A DNA stretch of 64,000 nt from an uncultured Prevotellaceae bacterium (lineage in GTDB: Bacteria > Bacteroidota > Bacteroidia > Bacteroidales > Bacteroidaceae), in NCBI GenBank assembly GCA_900315565.1, contig OMZS01000018.1, positions 34,661 to 98,660 on the forward strand, read 5' to 3'. The notes under the pieces were generated by a model. The model searched no databases. It worked only from the letters and a program-made list of their open reading frames with translations, and was not told the DNA's origin. The stretch's first letter is position 1, and the number at the start of each line of letters is the position of its first letter. This document shows, piece after piece, positions 10,301 through 18,226 of this stretch. The translations under genes and the position numbers were made by a program.

Positions 10301-10473
10301 ACGGTTTCGGCGTTGGCTCCGGTGTAGTTGGCATTGATGCGCACCGTGGGCGGAGCTATCTCGGGAAACTGTTCCAGGGGGAGACGGCTGAGCGCAATCA
10401 TTCCCACCAGCACGATGAGCACCGATATGACTCCCGAGAGGATGGGACGGTCGATGAAAGTCCTTACGTTCAT
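7342..10473 (-). CDS. RND multidrug efflux transporter (HAE1/AcrB type)
   Basis: 1043 residues, typical for inner-membrane RND pumps. It starts MNVRTFIDRPILSGVISVLI with the first membrane helix. Two large periplasmic loops follow helices 1 and 7. The proton-relay Asp pair is visible in helix 4 (VIGTVVDDAIVVVEAVQ, about residue 405). The hydrophobic C-terminal cluster ends SLLFMVPPMFVVFQTLEEKI. It exports hydrophobic drugs or bile-like compounds with proton influx. Its start overlaps the end of the adaptor gene by 4 bases. No outer-membrane factor gene follows; a DUF3237 gene does. Confidence 0.93.
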   Translation of the reverse strand: MNVRTFIDRPILSGVISVLIVLVGMIALSRLPLEQFPEIAPPTVRINANYTGANAETVMKSVVVPLEEAINGVEGMMYMSSRASNTGNANISVFFRPGTNADMAMVNVQNRAATVQGRLPSDVVKGGLTVRKRQSSNIKQLTVYSPDDTFDRTFLANYTKINIEPRLSRIAGVGEVNVIGADYSMRIWLDPLKMAQYGLTPSDISKVLSEQNVEFATGTLGADSPNTFQYILKYRGTFEEEQGYEQMVIRSLPNGDVLRIGDIAKVELGSQNYNYIGETNGHPSVNVSINQVSGSNANEIIEQIDREVAEIRASLPAGIAIDDLESKKDFLDASIKSVLKTLFEALLLVVLVVYVFLQSFRSTLIPAIAIGVSLIGTLAVLFAIGFSLNMLTLFALVLVIGTVVDDAIVVVEAVQAKFDEGERSAYEATTKAMGGITKALVTTTLVFMAVFVPVCFITGVTGTFYTQFGLTMAIAVAISLFNALTLSPALCALLMTPHADEEKGERMSFSSRFHLAFNASFQRMAFKYKKWVGWMFSQRWLAALLVVVAVGGLFLLMKNTKTGLVPKEDMGTIYVNIQSAPGSTLRQTYGIMKEVEKRLESLPQIRMYSLVAGNSVGFDQSSSSGNFTLKLKKWDERKGKENGVDAITEEIYRRTSDISNAKIQVSTQAMLPGFGRINGFELHLQDKKGGTIEELMQQTNQLIAALNERPEISRAYTNFSLNYPQYRVEVDAALCKRHGVSPSDVLSALQGYVGGLYASNFVRFTKLYRVMVQASPQYRLDEQSLNHIFVKTDQGAMAPVGQYLSLTRVYGSETLSRFNLFPSIVVNGMPADNYSTGQAIAAIREVAAKVLPEGYGYEFGGMTREEAAAQNTTTLVFIICIVFIYLILCALYESLFIPLAVILSVPFGLAGSFIFAQIWGLENNIYMQTGLIMLIGLLSKTAILMTEYASERRRQGMSIAEAALDAAGVRLRPILMTSMTMVFGLLPLAFASGVGANGNQSLGVGTIGGMLIGTISLLFMVPPMFVVFQTLEEKIFGPPKALR

Positions 10474-11582
10474 ATCTTGATTCCCTCTTTAAGCAGGCCG
10501 GCGCCCTCGGCGATGATGGTATCGCCCACGCTCAGTCCGCTACTGATGATGTAATCGCGCCCGTTGTTCTGCCGGTGAACCTCTACGGGAGTGGCTTTGG
10601 TCTTGCCGTTTACCACCCTATATACGAACACCTTGTTCTGAAGCTCGTAGGTAGCCTCCTGGGGCACCACGATGCATTGGGTGAGGCGTGTAGGCATTAC
10701 CACCGTGGCGTTTCCTCCGTTTCTGAGCAGCCGGTTGGGGTTAGGAAAAGTGGCGCGCATGCTCACCGCTCCCGTCGAGGCATCCACCGTGCCACTTACG
10801 GCGTCGATGCGCCCGGGTTGCTGATAGTCGGTGCCGCCCACGGTACGAAGCGTCACCTTGGGTGCCTGGCGCACAAACTGGGCAATGGAGCCATATTGGC
10901 TCACGAGATCAATGGCATGGCTTTCTGTCACGGAGAAGTAGGCATACACCTCATGGTCGTCGGCCACGGTCACCAGGGGCTCGCTGATGGTGCTGCTCAC
11001 CAATGCGCCCACGTGCCAGGGAATCATCGAGGCCACGCCGTTGAGCGGGCTTCTCACCACGGTATAGGAAAGGCTGTTGCGTGCATTTCGCTCCTGAGCC
11101 TTGGCCTGAGCCAGAGCTGCCTCGGCCTCGCGCAGGTTGTTGCGCATGGTGGCCAGTGAGAAGTCGGAAACCACCTGACTCTCTTTCAGGCTCATTTCGC
11201 TTTGGTAGTTCATGCGCGCGGTAGCCAGACGGGCTTCGGCCCCTTGGCGGGCGGCTACGGCCGTCTCGAGGGCCGCACGGTAGGGCAACGGGTCGATGAC
11301 GAACAATGGCTGGCCTTTTCGCACACGGTCGCCCTCGCCGATGCAAATGCGAGTGATGCACCCCGACACCTGCGGTCGCACCTCCACAATCTGGCGTCCT
11401 GACAGGCGTGCCGAATAGCTCTGCTGAAGCGAGACATCGCTTCGGCTCACCACCATGGTCTTATAATGGGCATCTTTGGGAGCAGCACGTTCGCCTTTCT
11501 CCTTGCATGCACCCAGGAAAAAGCAAACACACAACAACCAACATGCTACACCCGTAGTCCGATTTAAATACATACTCCTCAT
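10470..11582 (-). CDS. RND efflux periplasmic adaptor (membrane fusion protein), lipoprotein
   Basis: About 370 residues. The ATG at 11582 (MRSMYLNRTT) or the one at 11573 gives a lipoprotein signal with lipobox LGAC. The barrel-sandwich halves (VRPQVSGCITRICIGEGDRV and VRSPLNGVASMIPWHVGALV) flank a coiled-coil hairpin rich in Ala, Glu and Arg (about residues 100-170). It bridges the inner-membrane pump encoded next, overlapping by 4 bases, to an outer-membrane channel that is not encoded in this window. Confidence 0.9.
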   Translation of the reverse strand: MRSMYLNRTTGVACWLLCVCFFLGACKEKGERAAPKDAHYKTMVVSRSDVSLQQSYSARLSGRQIVEVRPQVSGCITRICIGEGDRVRKGQPLFVIDPLPYRAALETAVAARQGAEARLATARMNYQSEMSLKESQVVSDFSLATMRNNLREAEAALAQAKAQERNARNSLSYTVVRSPLNGVASMIPWHVGALVSSTISEPLVTVADDHEVYAYFSVTESHAIDLVSQYGSIAQFVRQAPKVTLRTVGGTDYQQPGRIDAVSGTVDASTGAVSMRATFPNPNRLLRNGGNATVVMPTRLTQCIVVPQEATYELQNKVFVYRVVNGKTKATPVEVHRQNNGRDYIISSGLSVGDTIIAEGAGLLKEGIKI

Positions 11583-11667
11583 AATTATGTTAAGTCTATA
11601 GAAAACCTGCCTTGGTGTATGGGCCACTATCCGTCATTCCACCGGCACACAAAATACTTCTGAAATG

Positions 11668-11675
11668 CAAAGATA
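11668..11675 (-). promoter_or_regulatory. -7 element TATCTTTG for the efflux operon
   Basis: Minus-strand TAnnTTTG match about 86 bases before the adaptor start, leaving a moderate leader. Confidence 0.45.
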
Positions 11676-11786
11676 CTCTTTTTTTACATATCCGCCACAT
11701 TGCGCCCCATTTATTATGTTTTTTTCATGTTTGCGGCCTCGGCACGAGCGCCAATGCACCCTAATAAGATAAAAAAGATTGAAAAA

Positions 11787-11818
11787 TTTGCAACAACGCC
11801 AATTTTATGCTATTTTTG
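11787..11818 (+). promoter_or_regulatory. Promoter of the GH2 beta-galactosidase gene
   Basis: TTG at 11788-11790, 20 bases, TATTTTTG at 11811-11818, in the divergent 325-base gap between the efflux operon and this gene. The leader to the ATG at 11908 is about 85 bases. Confidence 0.65.
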
Positions 11819-11907
11819 TAGCTGAAATTTATAGTTGGACAAATCCGTGCCAACTCCCCCTGCATGCGAACTTAACAAAAAAACAATCAAAAATAGCACC
11901 TAACAAC

Positions 11908-14187
11908 ATGAAAATCCATCGACTATCCATCGCGATGCTTGTGGCAGCCATGTGGCTGATAACAACAAGTGCCGTAGCAGCCAAGGCTAACAAAATCCAA
12001 CGCAAGCAACTGCTGAACACCGAATGGCAATTTGCCGAGAACGACAGCAACTTCAACAAGGCAAAAACAGTTACCTTGCCCCACGACTGGAGCATCGGCC
12101 ACCAGTTTGACGCCAACACACCGGCAGGCGGAGGCGGAGGCTATCTGCCCACGGGTAAAGGCTGGTATCGTCGCACGCTAACCTTGGGCAAGGCCTACGA
12201 GGGCAAGAAGATACGCCTCTACTTCGAAGGCGTTTATATGAACGCCCAAGTCTATATCAACGGCCATCGGGCAGGTGGCTGGCCCTACGGCTACTCGTCG
12301 TTCTGGGTAGATGCCACACCATATATTAATGTAGGGCGCAACGAGATTGTGGTAAGCGCTGACAACTCCCAGCAACCCAACTGCCGCTGGTACTCGGGCT
12401 CGGGCATCTACCGCAACGTGTGGCTCGTGACCACCGACAAAACCTACATCGACGACTGGAGCATTGCCGTCAGCACACCCGACATTCACCACGTTGAGCT
12501 TACCGCCGATGTGGTTCTCCCCGACGGTTCCACCCGCCCCCTGAAGCGCACCATCAGCGTTGAGAATCCACGCCTGTGGTCGCCCGACGATCCCTATCTC
12601 TACCAGGCCGAGCTCTCTATTCCCGAGGGCGACTGCATTAGCGTGAGCTACGGCATACGCACCATAGACTATAGTGCCGAGCGCGGACTGATGCTCAACG
12701 GCAAGCCCTTGAAGCTCAATGGCGCCTGCGTTCACCACGACAACGGCATTCTGGGCGCGGCGGCCTACGACGACGCCGAGTACCGCAAGGCGCGTCTGAT
12801 GAAGGAAGCCGGATTCAACGCCGTGCGCACCTCCCACAATCCGCCCTCGGAGGCTTTCCTCCGCGCTTGCGACGAGCTGGGACTGCTGGTCATCGACGAG
12901 AGTTTCGACGGCTGGCGCGAAAAAAAGAACAACAACGACTACGACTACTCCACCCTATTCGACCAATGGTGGCAACGCGACATCGATGCCATGGTGCTTC
13001 GCGACCGCCTTCATCCCAGCATTTTCTGCTGGAGCATCGGCAATGAGGTGATTGAGCGAAAGAAGATTGAGGTGGTCAAGACCGCCCATCTGCTGGCAAA
13101 CCGCATTCGCGCCATCGACCCGCTTCACCGCCCCGTGACCTCGGCACTCGCCGCCTGGGACCGCGACTGGGACATCTACGACCCGCTGGCCGCCGAGCAC
13201 GACATTGTGGGCTACAACTACATGATATTCATGGCCGAGAGCGACCACCAACGAGTGCCCAGCCGGGTGATGATGCAAACCGAGAGTTATCCGCGCGATG
13301 CCTGGCGCAACAACCAGACCGTGCTGACGCACGACTATATCCTGGGCGATTTTGTATGGACGGGGCTCGACTACATAGGCGAGTCGGGCATTGGCCGTTA
13401 TTACTACGAGGGCGATGTGCCCGGCGAGTCGTGGGAGCGTCCGCTCTACCCATGGCACGCCGCCTATTGCGGAGATGTTGACCTCACCGGTCTGCGCAAG
13501 CCCGTCAGCTACTACCGTTCCCTGCTCTGGAACCACGCCGCTTTGGAGGGGAAAGCCGACTATCTCACACTTGCCGTACGCGAGCCCGACGGCTATATTG
13601 GCAAGGTGAAAACCTCGATGTGGAGCACCTGGCCCACCCAGCAGAGCTGGACGTGGCCCGGATGGGAGGGCAAACCCATAGAGGTGGAGGTGTATAGCTG
13701 CCAGCCAAAAGTGAGTCTCTACGTCAACAACCAGCTTGTGGGCGAGCAACCAACCAACGAGATGCGAGCCACCTTCACCCTGCCCTATCAGCCCGGCACA
13801 CTCCGTGCTGAGGCCGGCAACCAAAGCGCCGAACTTCAAACCGCGGGCGAGCCCAAGGCCATTCGTCTGACGGCCGAGCCATCGGCACCCAAGGCAGCAA
13901 CCCGAGAGGCAGGCAAGCTACACTTTGTTAGCGTAGAGATAGTTGATGCCCAGGGGCGTGTGGTTCCAACGGCCGATGCCGACCTGAGCTTCAGCGTTAG
14001 TGGAGGTGCCACGCTTCTGGCCGCCGGAAATGCCGACATCAAGGATAACGACCCCTACTTCGATGCCACCCATCGCACCTGGCATGGCCGCGCGCTGGCC
14101 GTTGTCCGTAGCAATAAGCCCCAAGCCAAACCCGTGCTCACCGTATCGGCCAAGAACCTGCCCGCCGCCCGTATAACGCTGAAGTAA
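11908..14187 (+). CDS. GH2 beta-galactosidase with DUF4982 domain
   Basis: 759 residues from MKIHRLSIAMLVAAMWLITT, a signal peptide ending near AVAAKA; the frame is open 43 codons further upstream but that part looks like leader. Order of parts: GH2 sugar-binding jelly roll (about 30-180), a short immunoglobulin-like domain, and a TIM barrel with LMKEAGFNAVRTSHNPPSEA and the acid/base Glu in WSIGNE. The likely nucleophile Glu is in MMQTESYP. A DUF4982 domain (about 560-640) and another immunoglobulin-like domain close the protein. Such enzymes release beta-linked galactose, or sometimes glucuronic acid, from glycans in the periplasm. It is a single gene with its own promoter. Confidence 0.9.
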   Translation: MKIHRLSIAMLVAAMWLITTSAVAAKANKIQRKQLLNTEWQFAENDSNFNKAKTVTLPHDWSIGHQFDANTPAGGGGGYLPTGKGWYRRTLTLGKAYEGKKIRLYFEGVYMNAQVYINGHRAGGWPYGYSSFWVDATPYINVGRNEIVVSADNSQQPNCRWYSGSGIYRNVWLVTTDKTYIDDWSIAVSTPDIHHVELTADVVLPDGSTRPLKRTISVENPRLWSPDDPYLYQAELSIPEGDCISVSYGIRTIDYSAERGLMLNGKPLKLNGACVHHDNGILGAAAYDDAEYRKARLMKEAGFNAVRTSHNPPSEAFLRACDELGLLVIDESFDGWREKKNNNDYDYSTLFDQWWQRDIDAMVLRDRLHPSIFCWSIGNEVIERKKIEVVKTAHLLANRIRAIDPLHRPVTSALAAWDRDWDIYDPLAAEHDIVGYNYMIFMAESDHQRVPSRVMMQTESYPRDAWRNNQTVLTHDYILGDFVWTGLDYIGESGIGRYYYEGDVPGESWERPLYPWHAAYCGDVDLTGLRKPVSYYRSLLWNHAALEGKADYLTLAVREPDGYIGKVKTSMWSTWPTQQSWTWPGWEGKPIEVEVYSCQPKVSLYVNNQLVGEQPTNEMRATFTLPYQPGTLRAEAGNQSAELQTAGEPKAIRLTAEPSAPKAATREAGKLHFVSVEIVDAQGRVVPTADADLSFSVSGGATLLAAGNADIKDNDPYFDATHRTWHGRALAVVRSNKPQAKPVLTVSAKNLPAARITLK

Positions 14188-14222
14188 AAAAGCGGATGGC
14201 AGGGCTGGGCCCTGGGGAGAGG

Positions 14223-14858
14223 CTAAGAGTTGGAGCCCACCACAAGGTGATCGGTGGTGATGTCGCCGTTGCCCATTTTCTGCTTCTCCAGCTTACCCAC
14301 ACGGCCACTGATTTCCACATCGCCGTTTCCCGTGAGCTGTATGTTGGCCGTGCCGGCTGTTACATCGTCCACGTCGATGTCGCCATTGCCCGTGAGATTA
14401 AGAAAAATTTTGTCACAAACCACCTTCTTGAAACTGATGTCGCCGTTGCCCGTAAGGGTGACGCTCAGATTGTCGGTATCCACCAGCTCGTTGGCCTCGA
14501 AATCGCCGTTGCCGGTCATGTTGACCCCCGTCAGGTCGGGCGTGGTAATATAAACCGACACCCCTTTGCGCAAGGCCGACAAGCTCAGTCTGTAAGGCTT
14601 CTGCGCTACGGTCAGGGTGTGGCCGTCTGAGTTGAGGTCGAGCGAGCTGATGAGCTGCTCGTCGCCCTGTGCGCTCACGGAGACGTGGTCGCCCTGCGTG
14701 TAATACACGTCGATGTTGCCGGCAATGTCGATTTTCTCGAATTCGCGCAACTGAAATTGTTTTGAAACAATTTTACTTTTTTTCCCGGTTCTCACTACAC
14801 AGCCCGTCAGTCCCACCAGGGCCACGAGTGCCATCAGAATCACAGATAATCTTTTCAT
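14223..14858 (-). CDS. GIN-domain (DUF2807) lipoprotein
   Basis: 211 residues with lipobox LTGC (MKRLSVILMALVALVGLTGC). The remainder is a right-handed beta-helix of the GIN/DUF2807 type, with the motif TGNGD recurring four times and a later MGNGD at roughly 20-residue spacing (about residues 110-200), one turn of helix each. The family is described as a putative autotransporter adhesin head; its function is unproven. It converges with the GH2 gene, 35 bases apart. Confidence 0.88.
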   Translation of the reverse strand: MKRLSVILMALVALVGLTGCVVRTGKKSKIVSKQFQLREFEKIDIAGNIDVYYTQGDHVSVSAQGDEQLISSLDLNSDGHTLTVAQKPYRLSLSALRKGVSVYITTPDLTGVNMTGNGDFEANELVDTDNLSVTLTGNGDISFKKVVCDKIFLNLTGNGDIDVDDVTAGTANIQLTGNGDVEISGRVGKLEKQKMGNGDITTDHLVVGSNS

Positions 14859-15279
14859 GTTTTTCTATTGTTTTTTTGTTTGTTAATGTTTTGTTGTCAC
14901 ACTTTTTTAGCCAATGTTTTGTTGTCAGAAGCCTGGATGCAAGCCCGCGCTCTGCCTTTGTTTGGAGGTTTGACGCAACAGAGCAATAAAAAGTTGCAGG
15001 GCATGATTTTTTTGCACCAAACTTTGCTTCACATTTGCAAAGTTACGCATTGTTTTTGTACCCCCCAAATTTAGGCGCTCATAACCTGTAAAAATCTGTT
15101 AAGAAAATCCGTTTCTTTTGTTAATAAACACTAATGCCTTTATAAAAGACAACAGATGAAGAGTAAACAATATCCGTACGAAGTCAACATACTTGGGGAA
15201 AAGAGTCAACCGTCTCAGAAAATGTCGTCAACTGTTCCCAGCAGAACGAGTCAACCTTTTCCGTATAGATAGACAAAAC

Positions 15280-15428
15280 GTCCCATTGTCCCATCGTCCC
15301 ATCGTCCCATTAAGGAGGTTGCAAAGTGGGGAAATTTTCAAGATTATATATAGTAAAATTCTACTCTCCTTTTTTTCCCTTATATGGAACCACCTTAATG
15401 GGACGATGGGACAATGGGACGATGGGAC
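15280..15428. repeat. Inverted repeat with 41-base arms made of GGGACGATGG units
   Basis: The left arm (15280-15320) and right arm (15388-15428) are complementary over 41 bases with about three mismatches, separated by 67 AT-rich bases. Each arm is itself a run of a ten-base unit (GGGACGATGG or GGGACAATGG). It could fold as a long hairpin in RNA or mark a miniature element. Confidence 0.75.
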
Positions 15429-15535
15429 ATTGGGGTTTTTCCGAGCGGAACTGCTCCTGCGGCAATGATGGCAATAATAACGGGGGAAGAACGAAAAAAA
15501 ACGTGCAAACCGACTGAGAATTGAAAGAAAATGCG

Positions 15536-15543
15536 TACCTTTG
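15536..15543 (+). promoter_or_regulatory. -7 element TACCTTTG for epsC
   Basis: TAnnTTTG match 27 bases before the ATG at 15571; no clear TTG at the expected distance. Confidence 0.45.
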
Positions 15544-15570
15544 CACAGATTTACTGATACAACCATTCAG

Positions 15571-16512
15571 ATGAGTACTGAGAATTTAACGCAAACCCTC
15601 ACCCAGACCGTGGAAGAGCTTTCGGAGCCGAAAGCATTGAAGGGCTTGTTTCACCAGCACAGCGACGGGAAGCCGTTGCCTTCGCAACGCGCGCTGGAAG
15701 AAATCATAGAATTGTCGAGAAGCATTTTGTTTCCGGGATATTTTGGCAAATCTACCGTTAACGTAAAAACCATTCGCTATCACATCGGCGTGAATGTGGA
15801 ACGGCTGCACAAGCTGTTGTCCGACCAGATTCTTGCCGGCATGTGCTTTGGGTGCGAGGCCGACGACGACGACTTCAGCCTGCTGGCCGAGCGCCGTTGC
15901 AAGGCCGAGGTGCTGGCGGCCAAGGTTATAGGGCAGCTGCCCGACGTGCGCCGCACACTGGCCACCGACGTGGAGGCAGCCTACAACGGCGACCCTGCCG
16001 CGCAGAGCTTTGGCGAGATCATCGCCTGCTACCCCGTCATCAAGGCGCTGGTCAACTACCGTGTGGCCCACGAGCTGGTGAAGCTCGATGTGCCCCTCAT
16101 TCCGCGCATACTCACTGAGATGGCCCACTCAGAAACGGGCATCGACATTCACCCGGCGGCGCAGATAGGCCACCATTTCACCATCGACCACGGCACAGGT
16201 GTGGTGATTGGCGCCACTTGCATCATTGGCAACAACGTGAAGCTCTACCAGGGCGTGACGCTCGGGGCCAAGAGCTTTCCGCTCGATAGCGACGGCAACC
16301 CCATCAAGGGCATTCCGCGCCACCCCATTCTGGAGGACAACGTCATCATCTACGCCAACGCTACCATTCTGGGGCGCATCACCATCGGCGAGGGCAGCGT
16401 GATAGGCGCCAACGTGTGGGTGACACGCGACCTGAAGCCCAACACCAAGAAATACAAAGAAGTGAAACCCGAAAAATCGGACTTTGAGTTCGACAACGGT
16501 ACGGGAATCTGA
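15571..16512 (+). CDS. epsC: Serine O-acetyltransferase
   Basis: 313 residues from MSTENLTQTLTQTVEELSEP. The N-terminal half is helical. The C-terminal half is a left-handed beta-helix of hexapeptide repeats (about residues 200-300) with GIDIHPAAQIGHHFTIDHGT and GVVIGATCIIGNNVKLYQGV, the usual serine acetyltransferase catalytic His and Asp. It makes O-acetylserine from serine and acetyl-CoA, the first step of cysteine synthesis. It heads a three-gene run with the rRNA methyltransferase (40-base gap) and the dipeptidyl peptidase, which have no obvious metabolic link to it. Confidence 0.92.
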   Translation: MSTENLTQTLTQTVEELSEPKALKGLFHQHSDGKPLPSQRALEEIIELSRSILFPGYFGKSTVNVKTIRYHIGVNVERLHKLLSDQILAGMCFGCEADDDDFSLLAERRCKAEVLAAKVIGQLPDVRRTLATDVEAAYNGDPAAQSFGEIIACYPVIKALVNYRVAHELVKLDVPLIPRILTEMAHSETGIDIHPAAQIGHHFTIDHGTGVVIGATCIIGNNVKLYQGVTLGAKSFPLDSDGNPIKGIPRHPILEDNVIIYANATILGRITIGEGSVIGANVWVTRDLKPNTKKYKEVKPEKSDFEFDNGTGI

Positions 16513-16552
16513 CGGTTATTCGCAAACAACAAGACCATTCATCAACAAACTA

Positions 16553-18226
16553 ATGAACAATACAGAATTTGAAATCATTGCCAAGACGTTCATGGGCCTG
16601 GAGCCCACGCTGGCAGAAGAACTCACCGAACTGGGAGCCAACAATGTGCAGATAGGGCGCCGCATGGTGTCGTTCACAGGTGACAAGGAAATGCTCTACC
16701 GCGCCAACTTCCAGCTGCACACGGCCATCAAGGTGCTCAAACCCATCTGCCACTTCAAGGCGCTCAGCGCCGACGACGTTTACACCGAAGTGATGAAGAT
16801 TGACTGGAGCCAGTATCTGGACAACAACAAGACTTTTGCCGTAGATTCGGTGGTGTTCTCCGAGGAGTTCCGCCACTCCAAGTTTGTCAGCTACAAGGTG
16901 AAAGACGCCATTGTTGACCAGTTCCGCGAGCGCACAGGCAGCCGCCCCAACATCAGCGTGGCCAACCCCGACATACGCCTCAACATGCACATTGCCGAAG
17001 ACCAATGCACGCTGAGCCTCGACTCCAGCGGCGAGTCGCTCCACCGCCGAGGCTACCGCCAGGAGAGTCTTGAGGCGCCGCTCAACGAGGTGCTCGCCGC
17101 CGGCATGATTAAGCTCACGGGATGGAAGGCCGACACCGACTTCATCGACCCCATGTGCGGTAGCGGCACCCTGCTCATCGAGGCCGCCCTCATTGCCATG
17201 AACATGAGCCCGGGCGTATTTCGCAAGGAGTACGCTTTCGAAAAGTGGAACGACTTCGACCAGGAACTCTTCGACACCATCTACAACGACGAGTCGCGCG
17301 AACGCGAGTTCAAACACCATATTTACGGCTACGACATCGACATGAAAGCCGTCAACACCGCCCGCAACAACGTCAAGGCGGCAGGACTCTCGAATGTCAT
17401 CACCATCGAGCAGGCCGACTTCAAGGACTTCACCCAGCCCCAGGAGAAAGCCATCATGGTGACCAACCCGCCCTACGGCGAGCGCATTTCCACGCCCGAC
17501 CTGCTGGGCACATACCGCATGATTGGCGAGCGACTCAAGCACGCTTTCCAGGGCAACGAGGCATGGGTGCTCAGCTACCGAGAGGAGTGCTTCGAAGCCA
17601 TCGGGCTGAAACCGAGCATCAAAATTCCGCTCTTCAACGGCTCGCTGGAGTGCGAGTTCCGCAAATACCAGATGTTTGAGGGTCGCATGCGCGAATTCCG
17701 TAGCGAGGGAGGCGTGGTGAAAACCGACGAGGAGAAACGAGCCATGGCCGAGAAACATCGTTTCAAGAAAAACCGCGACTTCAAAAAACGACTCGATGAA
17801 GAAGAAGAAAACGAGGCCGGCGACATCCGTTCGTTTAAGTTCCTCTCGTTTGAAAAAAACTACAAAGGCGAGCTTCGCAAGAGTTCAGAACGAGGCGGCA
17901 ACAACGGCCCGCACTCCGACCGTGACGGCAATCGATTCGACCGCGACGGAAAGCGTTCTGACCGTGATGGCAAGCGATTCGACCGCGATGGCAAGCGATT
18001 CGACCTCGATGGAAAGCGATTCGAACGCGACGGAAAGCGATTCGACCGTGATGGAAATCGATTCGACCGCGATGGAAAGCGATTCGACCGCGACGGAAAG
18101 CGTTTCGACCGTGATGGAAAGCGATTCGACCGAGGCGGAAAGCGTTTCGACCGAGGCGCAAGAAAATCAGGCAAAGGCAATCGCTTCGGCGATAATACCG
18201 ATAGGAGATTCGACGATGAAGACTAA
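16553..18226 (+). CDS. THUMP-domain RNA methyltransferase (RlmL/YcbY N-terminal type) with repeat tail
   Basis: 557 residues from MNNTEFEIIAKTFMGLEPTL; this start restores the family N-terminus. A THUMP RNA-binding domain (about 1-150) is followed by an S-adenosylmethionine-dependent methyltransferase domain with FIDPMCGSGTLLIEAALIAM and the catalytic MVTNPPYGER. The family methylates a 23S rRNA guanine at N2. The last about 90 residues are unusual: eleven near-identical heptads DRDGKRF, encoded by 21-base direct repeats. This is basic and disordered and probably an RNA-binding tail. The stop overlaps the start of the downstream peptidase gene by 11 bases. Confidence 0.9.
   Translation: MNNTEFEIIAKTFMGLEPTLAEELTELGANNVQIGRRMVSFTGDKEMLYRANFQLHTAIKVLKPICHFKALSADDVYTEVMKIDWSQYLDNNKTFAVDSVVFSEEFRHSKFVSYKVKDAIVDQFRERTGSRPNISVANPDIRLNMHIAEDQCTLSLDSSGESLHRRGYRQESLEAPLNEVLAAGMIKLTGWKADTDFIDPMCGSGTLLIEAALIAMNMSPGVFRKEYAFEKWNDFDQELFDTIYNDESREREFKHHIYGYDIDMKAVNTARNNVKAAGLSNVITIEQADFKDFTQPQEKAIMVTNPPYGERISTPDLLGTYRMIGERLKHAFQGNEAWVLSYREECFEAIGLKPSIKIPLFNGSLECEFRKYQMFEGRMREFRSEGGVVKTDEEKRAMAEKHRFKKNRDFKKRLDEEEENEAGDIRSFKFLSFEKNYKGELRKSSERGGNNGPHSDRDGNRFDRDGKRSDRDGKRFDRDGKRFDLDGKRFERDGKRFDRDGNRFDRDGKRFDRDGKRFDRDGKRFDRGGKRFDRGARKSGKGNRFGDNTDRRFDDED
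17918..18148 (+). repeat. 21-base tandem repeats inside the methyltransferase gene (11 units)
   Basis: Eleven 21-base units encode DRDGKRF with substitutions (DRDGKRS, DLDGKRF, ERDGKRF, DRGGKRF). Wobble positions vary between GAC/GAT and GGA/GGC, so the array is not freshly amplified. Because the period is a multiple of three and lacks stops, other frames across it are also open, producing spurious long frames on both strands. Confidence 0.9.

Larger units (their letters stand above)
14859..15570. other. 712-base gap: promoters and a long-armed inverted repeat
   Basis: No supported gene. It contains a minus-strand TAACTTTG at 15038-15045 that may start the GIN gene, four dispersed AGTCAAC or GTCAAC motifs between 15182 and 15256, the inverted repeat at 15280-15428, and a TACCTTTG at 15536-15543 ahead of epsC. 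Short open frames over the inverted repeat exist in several phases and are not gene-like. Confidence 0.7.

Noticed and set aside
17918-18148. CRISPR-like array
   Set aside because: Units are 21 bases, contiguous, in phase with the coding frame and encode a protein repeat; there are no spacers.
17796-18215. Extended N-terminus for the dipeptidyl peptidase
   Set aside because: The extension is the heptad-repeat DNA read in another phase (Ser/Asp/Thr-rich). The true start at 18216 begins a signal peptide.
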